From contig CM042540.1 of NCBI GenBank assembly GCA_023630585.1, positions 10,936,074 through 11,000,073 on the forward strand: DNA of 64,000 nt, in the 5' to 3' direction. Below are positions 59,105 through 64,000 of the stretch, in pieces. Made by a program: the position numbers and the translations under genes. The notes under the pieces are model-generated. The model made no database searches. It was not told where the DNA came from and saw only the letters and a program-made list of their open reading frames with translations. Source of the stretch: Cranoglanis bouderius (Eukaryota; Chordata; Actinopteri; Siluriformes; Cranoglanididae). The first letter of the stretch is position 1; every line of letters begins with the position of its first letter.

Positions 59105-60495
59105 GCAGAGACGTTCTTCAGTGAACCACTGTGCTGTATCCTTAAAACAACACATGAACACATCACTTTAAATGATATAATTCATACAATGCTGTTCAGC
59201 TTTATGTGATGAATAGTGCCATGAATGCCTTAAAAAAGTAGTATGTATTTTCTAAACTATTCCTCAACTTACTTTTCGTCGTTTCTTGCCAGTAAAAAAC
59301 TGCCTTATGTCTGTTCCCTTTCTCTTACTCATGACATCACCAGTGTTAAATGAAATCTGAGTGCAAAAAAGGCCACTCTTATTTATATGTGAAAAGGTCA
59401 CTGCATTAAGTTTGTATTTATTACCAACCTAAACTATACACAGATAAAACTGACATTCATGAGTCGTGACTATAGGGTTGTCTTACACAATAGTTGGTAT
59501 TGAACAATTTAGAAAAGAAAAACAAAATGAACATGTTTTAAAACATATTTTACAGTTTTTGTATGATACATCATCTCAGTATGTCAAAATAATAGTGAAG
59601 TTATTCCTAACCATTTCACTGGTGAATGGATGATCATGAGAACTCACGTGCACACATAGCTTACTGTCAAGCACAAGCATAGGTGCCAGTTAAAATACAT
59701 GCTGTGAGTAACGTATATGGTCTAATTTACATTTTTGTGGTTGTAAATTATTTGTTCAAATTCAGAGTTGTATGCTATTCTAATTAACATTATTTTATCA
59801 GCTTGCTTCATTCACACTCAAGACTTAAAGTGGCCTTAAGACAACAGGTAAACTTCATCTTAATCATTTCACCATAAACATTTCATTTTGATGAACTGTG
59901 CAGGAAATTTATGCTTGAGATGCAACTATATTATAACATTTATTTTCCAAGGAAAAGTGTTTTTCAAAAATTTATCTCCCGTGCTTCATTGCATTCGCTC
60001 ATTAAGTGCACGATTGTGTTGTATTTCCCACATTTCGCCTACTGCCCGCGCTCATGCATTTAAAATCGTAAGACCCATTTTAGAGGTGGTCAAATTCATA
60101 TTGACATTTTCTTTTCAGATAGACTGAGCAATGCAAACTTTTTTTCACTAGCAAAACTTAGTAGTATGTGAAAATTATAAGACCCCCCCTACATTTTGTT
60201 TGACATCCTTCAGGGGAAAACAAGCCTTGCTTAGGGGGGAAGTAAGAATGCAAGTATTAATTTTCGATTATACTCAGGTAAAAACAAAGCCCCTAAAATG
60301 ATATAACATTAATGGATACAGTTTAGAATTTTACTTACAACATATAGCTACTGAAGTATATTCCTCTGTGAAAGAACATTTACTGCTAATAGACTTATAT
60401 ATTGGTTATATAGTCTCAAGACTAAAAAGACCAAGACTAAAAAGCTACTTTTTTTTAGAAAGCAATGATAATAGCTGATCCCAGCATTGATTCAA
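59105..60495. other. no gene; unique AT-rich DNA
   Basis: The 79-codon plus frame at 59888-60127 contains CCATTTCGCCTACTGCCCGC-type text but no known domain. Confidence 0.45.
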
Positions 60496-60498
60496 GGA

Positions 60499-60564
<66 letters not shown>

Positions 60565-60572
60565 TATTATTA
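60499..60572. repeat. (ATT)n microsatellite
   Basis: About 24 units with one break near the end. Confidence 0.95.
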
Positions 60573-60769
60573 TAGTTTAATATTAATCCACATAGTGTTC
60601 ATAGATGGTCAGTTGTGTGATATTGAAGACACATGTGCATATTATTATCATTAGTACTTCAAAATTTTTCACTTCCTCTAGAGAATATTTTGAAACTGAA
60701 CTCGTTCTGATTTTGCATTTTTCACCAAAATATCAAGGAAAGAAGATGATTAACCTTCAGAAAATGCCA

Positions 60770-60771
<2 letters not shown>

Positions 60772-60823
<52 letters not shown>
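60772..60823. repeat. (CT)n microsatellite
   Basis: About 26 CT units, 25 bp before the family D MITE. Confidence 0.95.
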
Positions 60824-60827
<4 letters not shown>

Positions 60828-60848
60828 ATATACAGTATATATAATACA

Positions 60849-61358
60849 TACAGTACTGTGCAAAAGTATTTTTTTTTTGTACAAACTTTGTTATAGATTT
60901 TTTATTGTATGACTTATATATTATCAAGTCAGTACAAAAAACATTTTAGATTCCCAAACATTAGTTTTCTAGCACAAAATTAAATGTTACAGAAAAATGT
61001 AAGAAAGCAGCATATTACGTTTTTTTCAGACAAAAAACACGATGAAGGCTGCTGGGTTTTGCTGCAATAATAAGAGGCAAGTGCAAAAGTCTCCAGAAGA
61101 ACTGTGGCTGGTTCTGCAAGATGCTCAATAAAACTTACCAGCCAATTTCCTTATAAAACTGCACAAATTGTACCAGAGACTACTATTTTTATTTTTATTT
61201 TTTTTTTGTCACAACAAATATTGACTTTGTTTCATTTACTGCTGTTTGGTGCTCTTTACGGTATTTTTCTTTTAAAATATTTAACTGCATTATTTTGAAG
61301 GCATCTTTGAACTACATCATTTCTTTCCATGTGCCTAAAACATTTGCACAGTACTGTA
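60849..61358 (-). mobile_element. Tc1-type MITE, family D, inverted complete copy
   Basis: TA-CAGTACTGTGCAAAAGTA on the left and CATTTGCACAGTACTGTA on the right. The interior is the reverse complement of the 22170-22808 copy, including GCTGGTTCTGCAAGATGCTC. This copy has no internal (TA)n array. Confidence 0.88.
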
Positions 61359-61359
61359 T

Positions 61360-61990
61360 ATAATAGTCCATATAAATTCCTCAAATGTAACATACTTAAG
61401 GTTTCTAGAAGAATTTGCTGATTAGAGTGCATATTGGAATAGAACAAAGTCTCTATTTTCAGGGCATGAGAGGAAATTAAGAGGGGATGGGGGCTTGTTA
61501 ATTTAAAAATCTGTGTGACTTTATAGCATTTAAAAAGGTACTGAGACATAAATTGAGGTCCACTTGTGGAGCATGTCAGGGGCAGGTGCTATTATGAGTG
61601 CTTTGTGTAAAATAGCTTTGTTGTTGAGGTCACAGAGGTTACGGGTAAAAGTGCCACAATGAAAGGTTACCCTTCTGGAGCAGAATTTAACCCCAAAGCT
61701 CAAACCAAATGTCTTTTACAGGGACAGGCATAAGAACTCACTCACTGATTCAAGAGTTTAATAGATGTGTTAAACAAATAATTACACACTGAGGTAACAT
61801 ATACAGCGAGAAGAGTAAAGGACCCAGGATATGAGTCCCTCCTCTTCCACTCTATGCTGAATGATGGTATAGGTTAGTGCAGGTTAGGCTCTTTTTACTT
61901 TACTGTATTTGTTTTTATTTCTCAGTGTGAATACATTTATACTTAAAATAAGGTAGCACAGTACATTAGTATTTGACTCACGAGCTGTTG
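61360..61990. other. no gene; unique DNA
   Basis: Nothing recognised. Confidence 0.45.
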
Positions 61991-61994
61991 GTGG

Positions 61995-62375
61995 TGACTG
62001 AAAGAATAAAGTTGAGAGTACAAATGGTAGAAATTAGTTAGGGTTAGGGTTACTGACCCTACTTTCCTTATAGAATGGGGAGCTCAACAATCTTGGAGAG
62101 CTTCAGAGTAGAGCTACTGCTCCTCTGAATTGAGAGGACCCAGTTGAGGTGGTCTGGGCACCTTATAAGGATACCCCCTGGTCAGCTCCCACTAGAGCTG
62201 TATCAGGCTCATCCCACTGGACCCTGTGGCAAACCAATGACCTTTTTGGAATACTTGGGAATGTCTGGGGATCTGACAGAATGAGCTAGAATTTCTGGAT
62301 AGGGATAGAGAAGCCTGGACTGACCTTCTCAGCCTGCTGCCACCATGACGGCCATGAGAAAAAGTGGGAGAAAAA
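61995..62375 (+). pseudogene. LINE 3' end: C-terminal codons and 3' UTR
   Basis: Plus-strand codons give RIERTQLRWSG-like text (around 62108-62150), then LPLELYQAHPTGP, and after stops QNELEFLDRDREAWTDLLSLLPP (62277-62345, split by stops on its left). This is the C-terminal end of the same fish LINE polymerase as at 49510-50035. Several stops and shifts make it a dead fragment. Confidence 0.7.
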
Positions 62376-62454
62376 AATACTCTATTTTGGTGCTGTCCAT
62401 GGTGCTGAAATAGATTTCTGAAAACTGGTTATTGTATGTGATGTGATGTCTGAG

Positions 62455-62592
62455 ATACTGTTGAATGCCACATATCAAAGGTCTAGGGTTCGAATCTGAG
62501 CTCTTATTAATGTCTCTGTCCATGCTGGTTTTCTCCAGATACTCTAAATTGCCCCTAATTTTAGGAATGTACCCAAGAGATGAGGTGAATCA
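62455..62592 (+). mobile_element. tRNA-type SINE fragment with box B
   Basis: Box B GGGTTCGAATCTGAG (about 62487) is followed by GTCCATGCTGGTTTTCTCC and CTCTAAATTGCCCCTAAT, the normal order of SINE family 2. The box A side is missing. Confidence 0.6.
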
Positions 62593-62839
62593 TGAGCATG
62601 TGGCACAAGTGATATGTCAGATATGAAGATCAAATAAAGAATATGTGCCTGGTTTAAATTAGGTTACTTTTTATATATAATTTGAGAACTCAATATCATG
62701 TTCAGGTACAAACAAAAATAATGACTACATGAGTGAGTCTCCTGCACATCTCTTGAGTGATATGTGGTTCAGAGCCAGAATTCTCAGACCATGCTGACAG
62801 TGGTAACATTTCTACCTCTAGGGTTTTCCAGAATTTTAC

Positions 62840-63893
62840 CCCATTGCAAATCAGGTTTATTGTCAAAATGTACAGACTTTCAGCTGTTTGCAATGAACAA
62901 ATCAAACAAAAGCAATTGAAATACTTCAACACAACGAATGCTTCAAGTGGTTTTCCCAAATTCAACTGAAAATGCAACTTATAATGACTTCTCCAATCTC
63001 AAAATTATTCGACCCCTTCATGGCAAGCATCTTTAGTACTTAGTAGGACTTCTTCTGCAACCAAGCCTTGGTGGAATTTGAGGTATGCTTGGGATCATTG
63101 TCCTGTTGGAAGGTCCAATGATGCCCAAGCTTCAACTTCCTCACAGATGGCATGAAGTTTTCTCCTAGGATTTCCTGATACTTCAATGAATCCATCTTGA
63201 CTTCCACACGCTGCAGGTTTCCAGTGCCAGAGGATGCAAAGCAGCCCCAAAGCATCACCAAGCCACCACCATGCTTGGCTGTGGACAGAGTGTTCTTTCT
63301 TCATTCTTGTTTCTCCAGACATATCGCTGATCCATCATGCAGAAAAGTTCCAGATTGTTTCATCGCTCCACAGAACAGAATCCCAAAACTTCTGTGGCTT
63401 ATTTATATGATTTTGAGCCAACTTTTCTTGTGCGTTTGGGTCAGTAGTGGTGTACATCTTGGAGTTTTGGCATGGAAACCTTCTGCGGTTAGTATGTATC
63501 ATACTGTGCTCACTGAAACCTCAGTGCCTGTTGCCACCAAGACTTGCGGCAGGTCTTTTGCAGTCACTCAAGGGTTTTTCACAACCTGCCTTCTCAGAAA
63601 TTTGATTGCAGCCATTGATAGCTTCCTTTTACTACCCCATCCAGGTATTTCATGTATTTTCTGCCCCTTGCCAGTTCAGGTATTTCATGTGTTCCAGCTC
63701 AAGCACACCTGGTGTGACTAATGAAGCCCTCGATTAGTTGCATCAGGGGTGCTTGAGACAACACCTGTTTTGCATATTTGTGCTGTTGTGAGTGGTTCTA
63801 TTCAGGGGGTTGAATAATTGTGAGACTGGAGAAGTCATTATAAGTTGCATTTTCAGTTGAATTTGGGGAAACCACTTGAGGCATTTGTTGTGT
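62840..63893 (-). mobile_element. Tc1-like element, family G, degraded
   Basis: Inverted arms: TCAAGTGGTTTTCCCAAATT then CAACTGAAAATGCAACTTAT at 62941-62980, and their complements at 63836-63885. The right arm stops at a (TA)n tract (63895-63937), so the outer right end is lost. The left outer end is uncertain. The transposase is on the minus strand. Confidence 0.75.
63040..63720 (-). pseudogene. Tc1 transposase, family G, broken
   Basis: The minus frame 63261-63040 has VMLWGCFASSGTGNLQRVEV and QQDNDPKHTS, the region of the second catalytic Asp. It stops soon after, so the third residue (Glu) is missing. Upstream (towards 63720) the N-terminal half remains as frame-broken pieces. Confidence 0.75.
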
Positions 63894-63906
63894 TATATAT
63901 ATACAA

Positions 63907-63940
<34 letters not shown>

Positions 63941-64000
63941 ATATATACCGCCCAGGTTGTACTCCTGCCTACTCCTGTGTTTTCAGCTGCAGATCCACTG

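Noticed and set aside
62034..62052. Interstitial telomere repeat
   Set aside because: Only TTAGTTAGGGTTAGGGTTA, about two exact units, inside a decayed LINE region; chance is likely.

Overview
The window looks like non-genic chromosomal DNA from a bony fish. The evidence is a dense mix of fish-type repeats: many Tc1/mariner-like elements with TA target sites, tRNA-derived SINEs, a 5S-rRNA-derived SINE, Ty3/gypsy-type LTRs, hAT-like MITEs, and long (TA)n, (GT)n, (TTA)n and (GATA)n microsatellites. The SINE and 36-bp minisatellite types resemble those I associate with otophysan fishes such as catfish. That placement rests on recollection, not on a search. I see no convincing host protein-coding gene. 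The longest open frames lie in repeats or transposon remnants. Three short exon-like signals (5943-6038, 20730-20923, 37351-37413) are listed as weak candidates.

The most notable locus is 13242-16342. It is a complete 3.1-kb LTR retrotransposon insertion on the minus strand, with two direct LTRs (13242-13743 and 15830-16342), a 5-bp target duplication CTGTG on both sides and a 15-G polypurine tract. Its only coding region is gag-like. No protease, reverse transcriptase, RNase H or integrase is present, so it would depend on another element for its enzymes. Right after a shortened Ty3/gypsy-type capsid region the gag frame carries a C6H2 zinc finger that closely matches the N-terminal finger of the host enzyme methionine aminopeptidase 1 (METAP1). 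It then runs into about 1.4 kb of coding tandem repeats. A captured host zinc finger sits where a gag zinc knuckle would normally be.

Layout. 1-5100: a 36-bp minisatellite split by an unclassified inverted-repeat transposon, then Tc1 remnants. 5100-13200: mostly unique sequence with SINE pieces, an internally deleted Tc1 copy and possible conserved non-coding DNA. 13242-16342: the gag-only LTR element. 16369-24450: SINEs, an unclassified dispersed repeat, a foldback element and a Tc1-type MITE. 24484-31000: two degraded Tc1 transposase copies and MITE copies bordered by TA arrays. 31000-42000: largely unique AT-rich DNA with a 64-bp minisatellite, a 2.16-kb insertion that splits a LINE-tail repeat, and a second 36-bp array split by another MITE. 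42000-52400: Tc1 derivatives, a hAT MITE inside a SINE, a LINE fragment and a solo LTR. 53000-64000: a possible enhancer-like block, solo LTRs, a SINE inside a SINE, a Tc1 inside a MITE inside a (TTA)n array, a LINE 3' end and another Tc1 remnant.

Labels used below for Tc1-like families, by terminal sequence: A = CAGTGGGTATAGAAAAGAA; B = CAGTGGGGGAAAAAAGTA; C = CAGTGGTGCTTGAAAG; D = CAGTACTGTGCAAAAG; E = CAGGTCC...ATTTGGACA; F = TGCCCTCCACTAATATTGG; G = the element at the right end, whose outer ends are lost. The transposases of A, B, E and G are all broken here, so nothing in the window looks able to move by itself. Family names come from memory of fish repeats, and coordinates of decayed elements are approximate.
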